A stretch of 64,000 nt of DNA from Acidimicrobiaceae bacterium (GCA_027449885.1 DAIDKS010000040.1:50457-114456); one strand, 5' to 3'. Counted from the stretch's first letter, positions 10,668 to 22,492 are shown. The notes: a model not told the origin generated them from the letters alone. Numbers and translations: made by a program.

Positions 10668-10749
10668 AGGACCTCCTTAGTGGGGTCTAAACCAGATACA
10701 GACTAGGGGCCCGGGGGGCCGCACCGGCGGCCGAGGGGCTAAAAAGCGG

Positions 10750-11235
10750 CTAAGGGCGGGGGAGGTCGCGGTCCTGCGCCCGGGCCTCCTCGGCGAGGCC
10801 GTCGCGGTAGCGGGCGAGCGCCGCGGTCAGCGCCGCGTCACCGGAGGCCAGGATGCGAACCGCCAGCAGTCCCGCATTGGCCGCGCCGTTGACGGCCACG
10901 GTGGCGACCGGGACGCCACGGGGCATCTGGACGATGGAGAGCAGGGAGTCCAGCCCGTCCAGTCGAGCGAGCGCGACCGGGACGCCGATGACCGGTAGAT
11001 CGGTGACGGCGGCGAGCATGCCCGGTAGGTGGGCCGCCCCACCCGCCCCGGCGATGAGGACCCGTAGGCCCCGCTCGGCGGCCGTCGACCCGTAGTCGAT
11101 CATGTCGCGTGGGGTCCGGTGCGCCGAGACGACGCGGACCTCGTACTCGACGCCGAATCGCTCCAGGACCTCGGTCGCGCCCTCAAGGACGGCGTAGTCC
11201 GAGGAGCTGCCCATCACCACGCCGACCGTCGTCAT
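10750..11235 (-). CDS. purE: 5-(carboxyamino)imidazole ribonucleotide mutase
   Basis: [14 protein letters not shown]...[11 protein letters not shown]...[27 protein letters not shown]. Confidence 0.96.
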   Translation of the reverse strand: MTTVGVVMGSSSDYAVLEGATEVLERFGVEYEVRVVSAHRTPRDMIDYGSTAAERGLRVLIAGAGGAAHLPGMLAAVTDLPVIGVPVALARLDGLDSLLSIVQMPRGVPVATVAVNGAANAGLLAVRILASGDAALTAALARYRDGLAEEARAQDRDLPRP

Positions 11236-12371
11236 CCCACCTCCGCCGGGGCCGCGCCACACGCGCGGGCCTGGCTCCATGCTCTCACGCGGGCGCGCTC
11301 CACGTCCTCGGCGAGCGCCGTGACGTGACCGATCTTGCGGGCGGGTCGCCAGGCCTTGCGGTAGTCGTGGACGACGACGCCAGGTGTCGCGGGGACCGTG
11401 AGACGGGCCGGGGCCGCGCCACCGACGAGGTTGACCATCACCGCGGCCGGCGCGACCGGGTCGGTCGACCCGAGCGGGTGGCCCGCGACGGCCCGCAGGT
11501 GGTTCTCGAACTGGCTCGTCCTCGCCCCCTCGATCGTCCAGTGCCCGGTGTTGTGCGGCCGCAGCGCGACCTCGTTGACGAGGAGCCGTCCGGCGACGTC
11601 GAAGAGCTCGACGGCGAGGAGCCCGATCGCTCCCGAGAGATCGGCGATACGCGTGGCGAGGGTGACGGCCTCGTCCCGCCGGGCCTCGGCGAGGGTGGCG
11701 GGAAAGGAGGTCTCGACGCACATGCCGCTCGCCTGGACGGTGGAAACCGTCGGGTACGCGAGCAGGTCGCCGCCGACGGATCGCACGACGATCTGGGCCA
11801 GCTCCCCGTCGAGCGGCAGGCGCTCCTCGACGACAGCGGGACTCACCCGTGCGACGACGTCACGCGCCTCGGCCGCCCCGTGGCAGAAGAAGACGCCGCG
11901 ACCGTCGTATCCGCCGGTCGCGGCCTTGACCACGGTGTGCGTGTGAGCGGCGAGGAATCGCTCGAGGCTGGGGTCATCGGGGTCGTTCGCCACGACGAAG
12001 TCCGGCACCGGCAGCCCGGCGGCCGCCAGGGTGGTGCGCTGATAGGCCTTGTCGACGCTGAATCGCAGGGCGCGCGGTGAGGGTCGCACGACGACGCCCG
12101 TGGCCTCCAGCCGGCTCAGCAGATCGAGGTCGACGAGCTCGTGATCGAAGGTCACCACCTCGGTGAGGTCGCCGAGTCGCCGGAGCATCTCGGGGTCCCG
12201 GGGGGAGCCCACCAGGTGGTGGGCGGCGACGGCGGACGCCGGATCGTCGGCCGACGCGGCGAGCACCGTGAGCTCCACTCCGGCGGACGCCGCGGCCTCG
12301 GCCATCATGAGGGCCAACTGGCCGCCCCCCACCACCCCCACCCGGGTCGGGCTAGGTTCACGGGGGGCCAC
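11232..12371 (-). CDS. purK: 5-(carboxyamino)imidazole ribonucleotide synthase
   Basis: [17 protein letters not shown]..., [43 protein letters not shown] at 12371; overlaps purE. Confidence 0.95.
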   Translation of the reverse strand: MAPREPSPTRVGVVGGGQLALMMAEAAASAGVELTVLAASADDPASAVAAHHLVGSPRDPEMLRRLGDLTEVVTFDHELVDLDLLSRLEATGVVVRPSPRALRFSVDKAYQRTTLAAAGLPVPDFVVANDPDDPSLERFLAAHTHTVVKAATGGYDGRGVFFCHGAAEARDVVARVSPAVVEERLPLDGELAQIVVRSVGGDLLAYPTVSTVQASGMCVETSFPATLAEARRDEAVTLATRIADLSGAIGLLAVELFDVAGRLLVNEVALRPHNTGHWTIEGARTSQFENHLRAVAGHPLGSTDPVAPAAVMVNLVGGAAPARLTVPATPGVVVHDYRKAWRPARKIGHVTALAEDVERARVRAWSQARACGAAPAEVG

Positions 12372-12406
12372 GACATTGACGCTACCGGCCTCGAGGGGGT
12401 GACCCG

Positions 12407-13312
12407 ATGCGCATCGCGGTAGGGCTCGACATCGCTGATTCGATCGACACGACCCTGGCGCGCGCCCACGACCTGCACGGTCTTGGCGTGCGATCGCTCT
12501 GGTCCTCGCAGATATTCGGCCCGGACACCCTGACCGTCCTCGCGATCGTGGGACGTGAGCTGCCCGACCTCGACCTCGGCACCGCGGTCGTCCCGGTCCA
12601 GCCCCGCCACCCGGCCGTTCTCGCCGCTCAGGCGCGCACCGTGCAGGAGGCCATGGGGGGCACCCTGACGCTGGGGGTCGGCCTGTCGCACCAGGTCGTC
12701 GTGGAGGGGCTCTGGGGCCTCTCCTTCGAGCGCCCCGCGCACTACATGCACGAGTACCTGAACGCCCTCGCCCCGCTGCTGCGCGGGGAGCCGGTGACCA
12801 GTTCCGGCGAGATGGTCTCGGTGGCCGCCACGGGGGTGCTCGGCCCGCGCGACGTGCGGGCGCCGGGGCTCGTGGTGGCGGCGCTCGGCGAGCGCATGCT
12901 CCGTCTCGCCGGGTCGCTGACCGACGGGACGGTGCTCTGGATGACGGGTCGGCGGACCATCGAGACGCACATCGCCCCCGTGCTGCGCGCGGCCGCCGAC
13001 GAGGCGGGGCGCCCCCAGCCACGGGTCGTCTGCTCACTGCCCGTCTGCGTGACCGACGACCCGGCCCGCGCGGCCGAGGCGATCGACCGTCAGTTCGCGA
13101 TCTACCCCACGCTGCCCAGTTACGCCGCGATGCTCGAGCGCGAGGGGGCGACGAGGGCCTCCGACATCGCCGTCGTCGGTTCGAGCGAGCAGGTCCGCGA
13201 CGAGCTCGGCCGTCTCGCGGCGGCCGGTGTGACGGAGTTCTCCGCGGTGGTCGTCGGGGATCGGGACGAGCGCGTGGCCACGACGACGCTGATCGCGTCG
13301 ATGGCCTCCTAG
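12407..13312 (+). CDS. LLM class F420-dependent oxidoreductase
   Basis: Luciferase-like fold motifs (SLWSSQIFGPDTLTVLA, LTLGVGLSHQVVVE). Confidence 0.8.
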   Translation: MRIAVGLDIADSIDTTLARAHDLHGLGVRSLWSSQIFGPDTLTVLAIVGRELPDLDLGTAVVPVQPRHPAVLAAQARTVQEAMGGTLTLGVGLSHQVVVEGLWGLSFERPAHYMHEYLNALAPLLRGEPVTSSGEMVSVAATGVLGPRDVRAPGLVVAALGERMLRLAGSLTDGTVLWMTGRRTIETHIAPVLRAAADEAGRPQPRVVCSLPVCVTDDPARAAEAIDRQFAIYPTLPSYAAMLEREGATRASDIAVVGSSEQVRDELGRLAAAGVTEFSAVVVGDRDERVATTTLIASMAS

Positions 13313-13400
13313 GCCCTCGACCGACCGTGACGAGCGAGCCCTCGGGAGCCCTGAACTAGAGTCGTCGGGTCCCGGGATGTCCCCGGAAAAGGGAGTCGCA

Positions 13401-13769
13401 GTGGTCGAGGTCGCCAGCATCCTGTCGCTCGCGCTGTTCGTCGCCTTCGTGACGGCGGGCGCGCAGAAGGTCATCTTCAATCCCTCCATGTCGCACGCCG
13501 CGGAACGTCTCGGCTTCTCGAAGAGCGCCTACCAGCGCATCGGCGTCGCGGAGATCGTGGCCGGCGTGGTCCTCATCGCGGGACTGTCCGCCACGGGGTC
13601 CTCCCTGCTCGCGATCCTCAACGAGGTGGCCGCCGCGGGTCTCGTGCTGCTCATGATCGGAGCGGTGCGGAGCCACCGTCGAGCGGGCGAGGCGTGGCGA
13701 TCCGCCCTGCCGGCCCTCGCTCTCGGGGCGGCCGCGCTGCTCGAGGTCGTCTTTCGCCTGGTTGGTTAG
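13401..13769 (+). CDS. DoxX-like membrane protein
   Basis: Four hydrophobic segments; LALFVAFVTAGAQKVI...QRIGVAEIVAGVVLIAG. Confidence 0.7.
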   Translation: MVEVASILSLALFVAFVTAGAQKVIFNPSMSHAAERLGFSKSAYQRIGVAEIVAGVVLIAGLSATGSSLLAILNEVAAAGLVLLMIGAVRSHRRAGEAWRSALPALALGAAALLEVVFRLVG

Positions 13770-14362
13770 GCCGGCAGGCGCGTGTGCTTGAACTCGTTGA
13801 GGGCGGCCTGGTGGGTCATCATCTCGACGAGTGAGCCGATCAGGCGCGCGGAGGCCTTGCCGTCGGACGTCGGCGGGTCCATGTAGCGCACGAAGGTCGC
13901 GTCGTGGCCGACCACGAAGGTGGGCACGCCGAAGGCCTCGACCTCCGCGAAGCGCTCGTGACTCTGCGCGATCACCCGGTGCGGCCGGCGGGAGGCGACG
14001 TCCGCGGCGACCCGGGCGGTGTCGACGCCGAGGGGCTCGAGGACCTCGAGCACCTCGGCGAGGTCCTTCAGACGGCGCCCCTGCTCGTGGCGAGCCCGGA
14101 ACAGGGCTTCGTGCGCGTCCACGAACCGCTCGGGCTGTTCGTCACGGACCGACACCCCGGCGGCCAGGGCGACGAGGTCGCCGTCGTAGGCGGGGTCGTC
14201 CCACACGTCGGGCGCCCCCTCGGCGCGGTGGCCCTGGCTGAGGCTCCAGGGGGCGAAGGTCACCTCGAAGGGCGCGCCGGAGCGCAGGGCGGCGATCACG
14301 TGGAGGTGGATGTTCTTCGCGAACGGGCAGCGGTAGTCGAAGGAGAGTTCGAAGGCGGTCAC
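13766..14362 (-). CDS. DsbA-family (thioredoxin-fold) oxidoreductase, possibly mycothiol-dependent nitroreductase-like
   Basis: FELSFDYRCPFAKNIHLHVI...AFGVPTFVVGHDATFVRYM. Confidence 0.75.
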   Translation of the reverse strand: MTAFELSFDYRCPFAKNIHLHVIAALRSGAPFEVTFAPWSLSQGHRAEGAPDVWDDPAYDGDLVALAAGVSVRDEQPERFVDAHEALFRARHEQGRRLKDLAEVLEVLEPLGVDTARVAADVASRRPHRVIAQSHERFAEVEAFGVPTFVVGHDATFVRYMDPPTSDGKASARLIGSLVEMMTHQAALNEFKHTRLPA

Positions 14363-14371
14363 CCCGGCAGC

Positions 14372-15169
14372 CTAGGGACGAACGTCGGGCACCTCGACGC
14401 CGCTCGCCGCGCAGCGGGCCCGGTAGGGGCACCAGCGACAGCTCCGCGGCGAGGGCCGGGCGGGGAAGTCTCCGGCCGCGTGGTAGCGGGTGATGCGACT
14501 CCACGCCTGCGCCGCGGCGTCGGTTCGGGCGGCGACCACGACGGGGGAGACGGGGCGCTCGAGGACGTCCGCGCGACCGACGTAGAGGAGCCGGATCACC
14601 CGGGGCAACTCGCCCAGGGCGGCGTCGCACAGCGCGGCGTAGAGCTCGGTGTTGGCGAAGGTCTGCGAGTCGAACTGGCGTGACGGCGGGTTCCCCGTCT
14701 TGTAGTCGATGATCGCGAGGCTCCCGTCGGGCTCTCGATCGAGCCGGTCGAGGATGCCGAGGAGCGGCGCGCCACCGAGCTCGACCTCGAGACGCAGCTC
14801 GACGCCCTCGTGGACGACCGCGGCGGGGTCCTCGAGGGTCGCGTAGACGTCGATCGCGCGCGACGCGTCGGCGCGGAGTCGCCGGTCGAGGTCGGCCTCG
14901 TGGTCGAGGTCGCGTCGGACGCCCTCGTCGACCACGGCCTCGAGGGCCGCCGGGAGGAGGGAGCGGGCGACGTCGATCGAACGCTCCTCGGCGGGGCGGC
15001 GGTGGAGGTGCTCGAGGACGTGATGGACGACCCGGCCGCGCGTCGTCGCGTAGGTCGCGGGCTGGGGGATCCGCTCGACGGCGGAGTACTGGTAGCGGCG
15101 CGGGCACGACTGGAAGTCCTGGAGCCGCGACGGGGAGAGCGCGCGGGGGAGCGGATCGGAGAGCGCCAC
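14372..15169 (-). CDS. Stand-alone RecB-family PD-(D/E)XK nuclease with Fe-S-type cysteines
   Basis: LSPSRLQDFQSCPRRYQYSAVERIP, GILDRLDREPDGSLAIIDYKTG, CRWCPYRARC. Confidence 0.88.
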   Translation of the reverse strand: MALSDPLPRALSPSRLQDFQSCPRRYQYSAVERIPQPATYATTRGRVVHHVLEHLHRRPAEERSIDVARSLLPAALEAVVDEGVRRDLDHEADLDRRLRADASRAIDVYATLEDPAAVVHEGVELRLEVELGGAPLLGILDRLDREPDGSLAIIDYKTGNPPSRQFDSQTFANTELYAALCDAALGELPRVIRLLYVGRADVLERPVSPVVVAARTDAAAQAWSRITRYHAAGDFPARPSPRSCRWCPYRARCAASGVEVPDVRP

Positions 15170-15218
15170 GGCCTCACCGTACGCGACAGGGGTGACGACG
15201 GCGGGTAGAAATGACGCC

Positions 15219-15521
15219 GTGCGTCGGCGAGAACTGTCACCCGCCCCCGTCGCGCTGCGCCGCGACGAGGCCTGGGCCGGGGTGCGCTCCGGGGATCCGG
15301 TGGAGATCGACGACGCACGACTGCGCCACGGGCGGTGGTCCTTCGAGGCCCACGTCGTGAACGAGGCGTCCGGTGAGCACTGGGTCGACGTCCGTGGGGG
15401 GCGCGACGGTGAGAGCGTGCGACGTTCCGTGCGCTGCGAACTCGTCTATCCGGGGGGAGCGCGTCGGCGGGGCCACCTGATCGGTCCCTCCCTGGTCGAC
15501 GCGCCGCGCCTACCCCTCTGA
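15219..15521 (+). CDS. Hypothetical protein
   Basis: ORF with GTG start 7 nt after TAGAAA; no family recognised. Confidence 0.5.
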   Translation: MRRRELSPAPVALRRDEAWAGVRSGDPVEIDDARLRHGRWSFEAHVVNEASGEHWVDVRGGRDGESVRRSVRCELVYPGGARRRGHLIGPSLVDAPRLPL

Positions 15522-16751
15522 ACTCGGCTGGTCGATCGCGTTCACCCGGCGCGAGACGAGGATGAGCGCGCTCGGCACCAACGTGATCAGGGCCGTGCCC
15601 ACCAGGTACGGTCGCACGCCGACGACGCCGCTCAGCGATCCCGCCACCGCGAGGCCGACCGGACTGAGGCCGAGCGAGACGAACCAGTCGACGCTGCTCA
15701 CCCGACCGAGGAGCTCCCGGGGGACCAGCTTCTGCAGCATCGACTCCCAGATGACGTTGCCGTAGAGCAGGCCGGGCGTCGTGAGGACGGGGATCACGAG
15801 GATCTCGGCGTAGTTGCGCGCCACTCCGACGATGGCGACGGCGAGGGATGCGCTGACCCACGCGAGGGACATCGCTCGAATGCGTCGTCGCGGGACGGGG
15901 AGGTTGCTCACGACGAGGGCGACGACGGCCCCGGCCGCTCCGCCGATCGCGAAGAAGAAGCCGATCGCCGGCTTCGAGGCGTGGAGATCGTTGCGCAGGA
16001 GGAAGGAGAGGAGCACCCCCGAGGGGACGAAGACCAGGGCGTTCAGGAGCGCCGCGCTGAGCAGCGTCGCCCAGATCCAGGTCTGGCCCCGCACGAAGCG
16101 CAGTCCCTCGAGGATCTCGTGCCGCATCGAGGGCGTCTCGCGACGTTCCGGGCGAGGGGTCGGGCGCATGAGCAGGAGGCTCGTCGCCGAAACCACGAAG
16201 GTCGCGGCGTCGACGCCGATGGCGACGGAGGTGGAGCTGGCGGCGAGCAGGCCGCCCACCGCGGGGCCGAGGAACTGGCCGACGACGTTGTTGGCGAGGG
16301 GTCGGGCACTGTTCATGGCGGTCAGGAGGTCGTCGGGGACGATTTCGGGGACGACGGCCGTCAGGGCGGGGGTGAAGAGCGCGTCGAAGGAGCCGAAGAC
16401 CAGGGCGAAGGCGATGAGGTCGACGTAGTGCAGGTGGTGCGAGGCGATGAGGGCGACGAGGGCCGTGGTGACGATCGCCCGGCCGACGTCGCTCACGAGC
16501 AGGAGGAGACGTCGCGAGTGGCGATCGACGACGACCCCGCCCACCAGTAGGAAGGCGACGGTCGGCGCCATCCGAGCCGCGGCGAACCACCCGAGGGCTC
16601 CCGGCGAGCGCGTGGTGTCGAGGACGAGCAGCGTCAGGGCGACCGCGGCGACGCCGTCGCCGAACATCGAGACGGTTTGGCCCGCGAGCAGGAGGGCGGG
16701 ATCGCGCCGGTGCAGCAGGCGCCACAAGGCGGGTCGGCTGGGCACCGTCAC
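15510..16751 (-). CDS. MFS transporter (macrolide-efflux-like)
   Basis: 12-TM-like hydrophobic pattern, LLLAGQTVSMFGDGVAAVALTLLVLD. Confidence 0.85.
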   Translation of the reverse strand: MTVPSRPALWRLLHRRDPALLLAGQTVSMFGDGVAAVALTLLVLDTTRSPGALGWFAAARMAPTVAFLLVGGVVVDRHSRRLLLLVSDVGRAIVTTALVALIASHHLHYVDLIAFALVFGSFDALFTPALTAVVPEIVPDDLLTAMNSARPLANNVVGQFLGPAVGGLLAASSTSVAIGVDAATFVVSATSLLLMRPTPRPERRETPSMRHEILEGLRFVRGQTWIWATLLSAALLNALVFVPSGVLLSFLLRNDLHASKPAIGFFFAIGGAAGAVVALVVSNLPVPRRRIRAMSLAWVSASLAVAIVGVARNYAEILVIPVLTTPGLLYGNVIWESMLQKLVPRELLGRVSSVDWFVSLGLSPVGLAVAGSLSGVVGVRPYLVGTALITLVPSALILVSRRVNAIDQPSSEG

Positions 16752-16776
16752 GACGCTAGCCCGGTACCCTGAGTAA

Positions 16777-17121
16777 ATGGCGCAACTCGTCTACGACGCC
16801 GGGTGCTCGTGGTGCGTGGGCGCCGTGGACTTCGCGAGGCGCCACGCGATCGAGCCGCGCCCGTTCGAGCCCGTGGGCAGCTCCCTCGCGCTCTCGGAGG
16901 GCTCGTTCGATCTCATTGCCGAGCAGTACGCCGCCTCGGTCTGGTGGATCGACGACGACGGTCCTCGTGGTGGCATCGACGCCGTCGCTGCGGTGCTCGG
17001 GACCCTGCGGGCGCCGTGGCCGTGGTTGGGTGTCGTCATCGCTCGGCGGCCCGTGCGCTGGATCGCCGAGCCGGCGTACCGCGTGGTCGCGCGGTGCCGA
17101 CCCGGGCGGCGCCGCCCCTGA
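16777..17121 (+). CDS. DCC-like thiol-disulfide oxidoreductase (DUF393-like)
   Basis: LVYDAGCSWCVGAVDFARRH...GGIDAVAAVLGTLRAPW. Confidence 0.65.
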   Translation: MAQLVYDAGCSWCVGAVDFARRHAIEPRPFEPVGSSLALSEGSFDLIAEQYAASVWWIDDDGPRGGIDAVAAVLGTLRAPWPWLGVVIARRPVRWIAEPAYRVVARCRPGRRRP

Positions 17122-17155
17122 CCCGAGTGGTCGAGCGGGGCGTTACGCTGCCGCC

Positions 17156-18127
<972 letters not shown>

Positions 18128-18199
18128 CGATTTTTCGACCAACCCCTAGAATCTCAATTCGTTAGGTCGGGAATTCCCGGACCAGGAAGGCAGAACCCC

Positions 18200-19132
18200 G
18201 TGCGCATCGCTCCCGACATCACGCACCTCATCGGCGGAACGCCGCTCGTGCGCCTCAACCGCCTCACCGAGGGCCTCCCCGCCACGGTTCTCGCGAAACT
18301 GGAGTACTTCAACCCGAGCGGCTCGGTGAAGGACCGCGCGGCGGTCGCGATGATCGACGCCGCGGAGGCCGCGGGGCTCCTCCATCCCGGCGACACGATC
18401 GTCGAGCCGACGAGTGGCAACACCGGCATCGCCCTGGCGATGATCGCGGCCGCCCGCGGCTACCGGTGCATCCTCACGATGCCCGAGACGATGAGCCGGG
18501 AGCGGCGCATGCTGCTGCGCGGCTACGGCGCCGAGTTGATCCTCACGCCGGGACCCGGGGGGATGAACGCCGCGATCGCCCGGGCCCAGGAGCTGGTCGC
18601 CGAGCACGGCTACTACATGCCCCAGCAGTTCGAGAACCCCGCGAACCCTCAGGTGCACCGTGAGACCACGGCCCAGGAGATCTGGGACGACACCGAGGGC
18701 GGCATCGACGTCCTCGTGGCGGGCGTGGGCACGGGCGGCACCATCGCCGGGATCGCTCAGGCGCTGAAGGAGCGCAAGCCGTCGCTGCACGTGGTCGCCG
18801 TCGAGCCAACGGCCTCGCCCGTCCTGTCCGGTGGCGAGAAGGGGCCTCACCCGATTCAGGGGATCGGGGCCGGCTTCATCCCGGCGAACTACGACGCGAG
18901 CGTGGTCGACGAAGTGGCGACGGTGACCAACGACGACGCCTTCGCGACGGCGCGCGCCCTCGCCACGCGCGAGGGACTGCTCCTCGGGATCTCCTCGGGC
19001 GCGGCGGTGTCGGCCGCTCTGCGCGTGGCGGCCCGACCCGAGCGCGCCGGCCAGACGATCGTGGCCATGACGGCCTCGTTCGGCGAGCGCTACCTCTCGA
19101 CGCCGCTCTTCGACGGACTGGGGGACCAGTGA
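18200..19132 (+). CDS. cysK: Cysteine synthase A
   Basis: [48 protein letters not shown]; followed by cysE. Confidence 0.95.
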   Translation: MRIAPDITHLIGGTPLVRLNRLTEGLPATVLAKLEYFNPSGSVKDRAAVAMIDAAEAAGLLHPGDTIVEPTSGNTGIALAMIAAARGYRCILTMPETMSRERRMLLRGYGAELILTPGPGGMNAAIARAQELVAEHGYYMPQQFENPANPQVHRETTAQEIWDDTEGGIDVLVAGVGTGGTIAGIAQALKERKPSLHVVAVEPTASPVLSGGEKGPHPIQGIGAGFIPANYDASVVDEVATVTNDDAFATARALATREGLLLGISSGAAVSAALRVAARPERAGQTIVAMTASFGERYLSTPLFDGLGDQ

Positions 19133-19689
19133 TCCTGACTCGTCTGGTCGGGCGCTTGCGCGAGGACTTGCAGGCCGCGCTCGACCGGGATCCCGCGGCG
19201 CGCACGGCGCTCGAGGTGGCTCTCACGTATCCGGGGGTTCACGCCCTGTGGGGTTACCGGATCGCCCACTGCCTCTGGCGGCACGGGCACTTCCTCAGCG
19301 CCCGCATCGTCAGTTCGGCGGTGCGGGTGCTGACGGCGGTCGACATCCACCCGGCGGCCGAGATCGGCCGGAGGCTGTTCATCGACCACGCCGCGGGAGT
19401 GGTGATCGGGGCGACCGCCGAGGTGGGGGACGACGTCACGATGTTCCACGGCGTCACGCTCGGGGGCGTCACCATGAGCCACGGCAAGCGGCACCCCACG
19501 ATCGAGGATCGCGTCATGATCGGGACCGGGGCGACCATCCTCGGTCCCGTGACCGTGGGCCACGACAGCCGGGTCGGTGCTCAGAGCGTCGTGACCAAGG
19601 ACGTGAAGCCCTACAGCGTGGTCGTCGGCGTACCGGCTCGAGCCGTCACGAACGACGCTCACGACGGGTCCCCGTCAGAGTCGGACTGA
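19129..19689 (+). CDS. cysE: Serine O-acetyltransferase
   Basis: [62 protein letters not shown] hexapeptide repeats; 4-nt overlap with cysK. Confidence 0.95.
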   Translation: MILTRLVGRLREDLQAALDRDPAARTALEVALTYPGVHALWGYRIAHCLWRHGHFLSARIVSSAVRVLTAVDIHPAAEIGRRLFIDHAAGVVIGATAEVGDDVTMFHGVTLGGVTMSHGKRHPTIEDRVMIGTGATILGPVTVGHDSRVGAQSVVTKDVKPYSVVVGVPARAVTNDAHDGSPSESD

Positions 19690-19727
19690 CGGGAGTCGAC
19701 CGACACGCTCCAGCGGAGCGATCGATA

Positions 19728-19756
19728 CGGAGTCCCCGAGGAAATGGGGTACTCCG
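19728..19756. terminator. Hairpin downstream of cysE (possible intrinsic terminator lacking a T tract)
   Basis: CGGAGTCCCC-gaggaaat-GGGGTACTCCG, stem with one bulged A. Confidence 0.35.
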
Positions 19757-19902
19757 CGGTGGGACCTTCACGTCCTCGCCGTTGAGCATCCGTTCGCCGA
19801 CCCGTCGGCGCAGTCCGCCGAGTTGTTCCGGGGCACGTCGGACCTTACGGTCGCGGACGCGTGGTCGGCGGGGCGATCCACCAAGTGGGGATCGGGTCAA
19901 CG

Positions 19903-19977
<75 letters not shown>

Positions 19978-20021
19978 GTGCAACGGCCCCGACAGTCTAG
20001 GCGTCGCCGTAGCCTGGTCGG

Positions 20022-20396
20022 GTGGAACCGAGCGTCTTCGACCGAGTGGGGGGCTGGTCGTTCTTCGAGCGCCTCGTGGAGGGCTTCTACGTCGGCGTGG
20101 CGGCCGATCCGATCCTGCGTCCGATGTATCCGGAGGACCTCGGGGACTCGCGTCGTCATCTGGTCCTCTTCCTCGCCCAGTACTGGGGTGGTCCGCGAGA
20201 GTACGAGGAGCTGCGGGGACATCCGCGGCTGCGCATGCGCCACCAGCCGTTTCCGGTCACCCGCCAGGCGCGTGACGCGTGGCTCGCGGCCATGATGCAC
20301 TCGCTCGACGCCCTTCGCCCGGAGATCGACGACGAGGTCTACCAGGAGATGTCCGACTACTTCACGACGTCGGCGCGCCAGCTGCGGAACGTCTAG
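20022..20396 (+). CDS. Truncated hemoglobin (group II, GlbO-like)
   Basis: FDRVGGWSFFERLVEGFYVGVAADPILRPMYPE...FLAQYWGGPREYEELRGHPRLRMRHQPFPV. Confidence 0.93.
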   Translation: MEPSVFDRVGGWSFFERLVEGFYVGVAADPILRPMYPEDLGDSRRHLVLFLAQYWGGPREYEELRGHPRLRMRHQPFPVTRQARDAWLAAMMHSLDALRPEIDDEVYQEMSDYFTTSARQLRNV

Positions 20397-21273
20397 GACG
20401 CGACGCCTGTCGCCCCGCGAGGGCCCCCGCCAGGACGAGGAGGCCGCCGACGGGTTCGTTCCAGGTGAGCGGTTCGTGCAGCACGGTGACGCCCGCGACC
20501 ACGGCGACGACCGGGGTGATGTACGTCGTCGTGCTGGCGATCGCGCTACCGGCGGCTGCGATGACCCTCATGTTCCAGACGAACGCGAGCCCGCTCGACA
20601 GGATCCCGAGGACGAGAAGGGCGATCACCGAGTGCCCCGACACGCCGTGGACGGCGCCCGGGGCGACGAGGACGGCGGGGACGAGGACGACCGTGGCGGC
20701 GACCAACTGTCCGGCCGCGAGGGACTCCGGCGGCTCGTGTCGGGGGGAGAGGTGGCGACGCGTGTACGGGAAGGCGACGCCGTAGAGGGTGACCGCGCCG
20801 AGGAGGGCCAGGATCGACCACAGCGGGGCGCGGCCCAGTCCGCGCCACACCCCGAGGACGACGAGGACGCCGACGAGTCCGACTCCGAGCGCGACGACCT
20901 GGCGACGGTGGACCGGCTCGTCGCGGAAGACGAGGCCGATGAAGAAGAGGGAGGTGAGGGGCGTGAGGGCGTTCATCAATCCGGCGAGGATCGAGGTGAC
21001 GTGGCTCTCGGCCAACGGGAACAGGATGCCGGGCACGGCGTTCAGGCACAGGGCCACCACGGTCAGGTGTCCCCAGACCCGTCGACCCCGGGGCAGCGCG
21101 ATGCCGCGGGCGCGGGCGACGGCGAGGATCGTGAGCGCTCCGAGCAGGCACCGCGCGAAGGCGATGGCCACCGGACCGAGGCTCTCGAGGGCCCACTTGA
21201 TGAACAGGAACGACGTGCCCCACGACAGTCCGATGGCCACGTACGCGGGGACCCAGGATCGCGGGGTGGGCAC
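20362..21273 (-). CDS. EamA/DMT-family transporter
   Basis: Ten-TM-like protein, GLSWGTSFLFIKWALESLGPVAIAFARCLLGA. Confidence 0.85.
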   Translation of the reverse strand: MPTPRSWVPAYVAIGLSWGTSFLFIKWALESLGPVAIAFARCLLGALTILAVARARGIALPRGRRVWGHLTVVALCLNAVPGILFPLAESHVTSILAGLMNALTPLTSLFFIGLVFRDEPVHRRQVVALGVGLVGVLVVLGVWRGLGRAPLWSILALLGAVTLYGVAFPYTRRHLSPRHEPPESLAAGQLVAATVVLVPAVLVAPGAVHGVSGHSVIALLVLGILSSGLAFVWNMRVIAAAGSAIASTTTYITPVVAVVAGVTVLHEPLTWNEPVGGLLVLAGALAGRQASRPRRSAAGAPTS

Positions 21274-21324
21274 GGGGGAAGGTTAGACGGGGCCGACGTC
21301 ACGGGTGGGTCCTACGCTGGGGAC

Positions 21325-21897
21325 GTGGCACAGGTGCGCTGGCGCGACGGCGAGGAGCGGGTGGTGAGCGTGACGCCGAGCGCCCAGGGGATCGCCCAGC
21401 CGCTCACCCTCACCGTGGCCCTCTCCTTGAGTGTGCGCGTCGCGGTGGACTCGGTGGGTGCCTGGCACCGCTACCAGTGGTGGCTGGCCCTCGTGGTGGT
21501 GGGACCCGCCACTCTCGTCACCCTCGGGCGGATCGCCCGGTGGCGTCGCCAGAAGGTGCACGTGACGAGCGAGCGCGTCCTCTGGGAGGCCGGGGTGATC
21601 GATCACTCGGTCGAGAGCGTGGACCTGCGCGACGTCGTGGCGGTTCGGGCCGAGCGTCGTCTCCGCGAACGGGTGACCGGTCGCGGCGTCGTCGTCCTCG
21701 AGACGGTCGGGGGTCCGTGGGTGCTGCCGCGGGTGCGCCATCCACTCGCCCTGGCACGCGTGATCGACGGCGCCCAGGCCCGGGGCCGATCCGTCCCCTG
21801 GGCCTACGACGCGGTCATCGATCCGGGGGTGACCACGCCGTGGCACGACGAGCGTCGGTCGGAGTGGTGGCGCGCACCCGGTACGGTGGGTCCGTGA
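21325..21897 (+). CDS. Membrane protein with PH-like (bPH) domain
   Basis: TM pair followed by RQKVHVTSERVLWEAGVIDHSVESVDLRDVVAVRAE. Confidence 0.6.
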   Translation: MAQVRWRDGEERVVSVTPSAQGIAQPLTLTVALSLSVRVAVDSVGAWHRYQWWLALVVVGPATLVTLGRIARWRRQKVHVTSERVLWEAGVIDHSVESVDLRDVVAVRAERRLRERVTGRGVVVLETVGGPWVLPRVRHPLALARVIDGAQARGRSVPWAYDAVIDPGVTTPWHDERRSEWWRAPGTVGP

Positions 21898-22103
21898 CGA
21901 CCCGGTATCGCTGCAACGCCTGCGGAAACCTGACGCGATTCGACGTGGTGGAGACGACCACCGTGCGAGCCTTCTACCACTACACGGTGGGGGGAGAGCT
22001 CACGATCGAGGATCCCGAGGTGGTCTCGTCGGCCGTCGAGTCGGTCACCTGCCGCTGGTGCGGACACGGTCGCTCCGTCGACGTCATCGACGAGACCGCG
22101 TGA
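21894..22103 (+). CDS. Small zinc-ribbon protein
   Basis: CNACGNLTRF...VTCRWCGHG (two CxxC knuckles); start overlaps upstream stop. Confidence 0.65.
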   Translation: MTTRYRCNACGNLTRFDVVETTTVRAFYHYTVGGELTIEDPEVVSSAVESVTCRWCGHGRSVDVIDETA

Positions 22104-22492
22104 CGCTGCGCTCCATCGATCCGCCGCGGCCCCGGCGCGTGGCGCCGGAGATCGAGGCGTTCGACGGAGCGGGAGACTCGACGACGGTGCGTCTCCGTGA
22201 GCGAACGCTCATCATCGCGGTGAAGGCGTCGTGCGACGGATGTCGACGCCTGCTCGAGGCCGGCGCCGACTTCTTCGGGCTGCCGCTGATGGCGCTCTGC
22301 GCCGACGACGCGACGGTGAGGGAGTACGCGGACCTGGCGACGCCGGTGCGCCGGGCCCCCGAATGGCTCGGGGCGAGCGGTGTCTCGGCGGCACCGTTCT
22401 TCCTCGTCGTCGAGACCGACGGCACCGTGGTGACCGAGGGGATCCCCTTCGACCCGCGCCAGGTCCGTGGCGAGGTGGCCGGGGCTCGGTGA
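22100..22492 (+). CDS. Thioredoxin-like fold protein
   Basis: IIAVKASCDGCRRLLEAG...APFFLVVETDGTVVTEG; GTGA overlap with the upstream gene. Confidence 0.6.
   Translation: MTLRSIDPPRPRRVAPEIEAFDGAGDSTTVRLRERTLIIAVKASCDGCRRLLEAGADFFGLPLMALCADDATVREYADLATPVRRAPEWLGASGVSAAPFFLVVETDGTVVTEGIPFDPRQVRGEVAGAR

Noticed and set aside
14372-15169. RecB/Cas4-like nuclease as a CRISPR adaptation gene
   Set aside because: Cys-containing PD-(D/E)XK proteins of this length are common stand-alone actinobacterial proteins; no CRISPR or other cas genes in the window.
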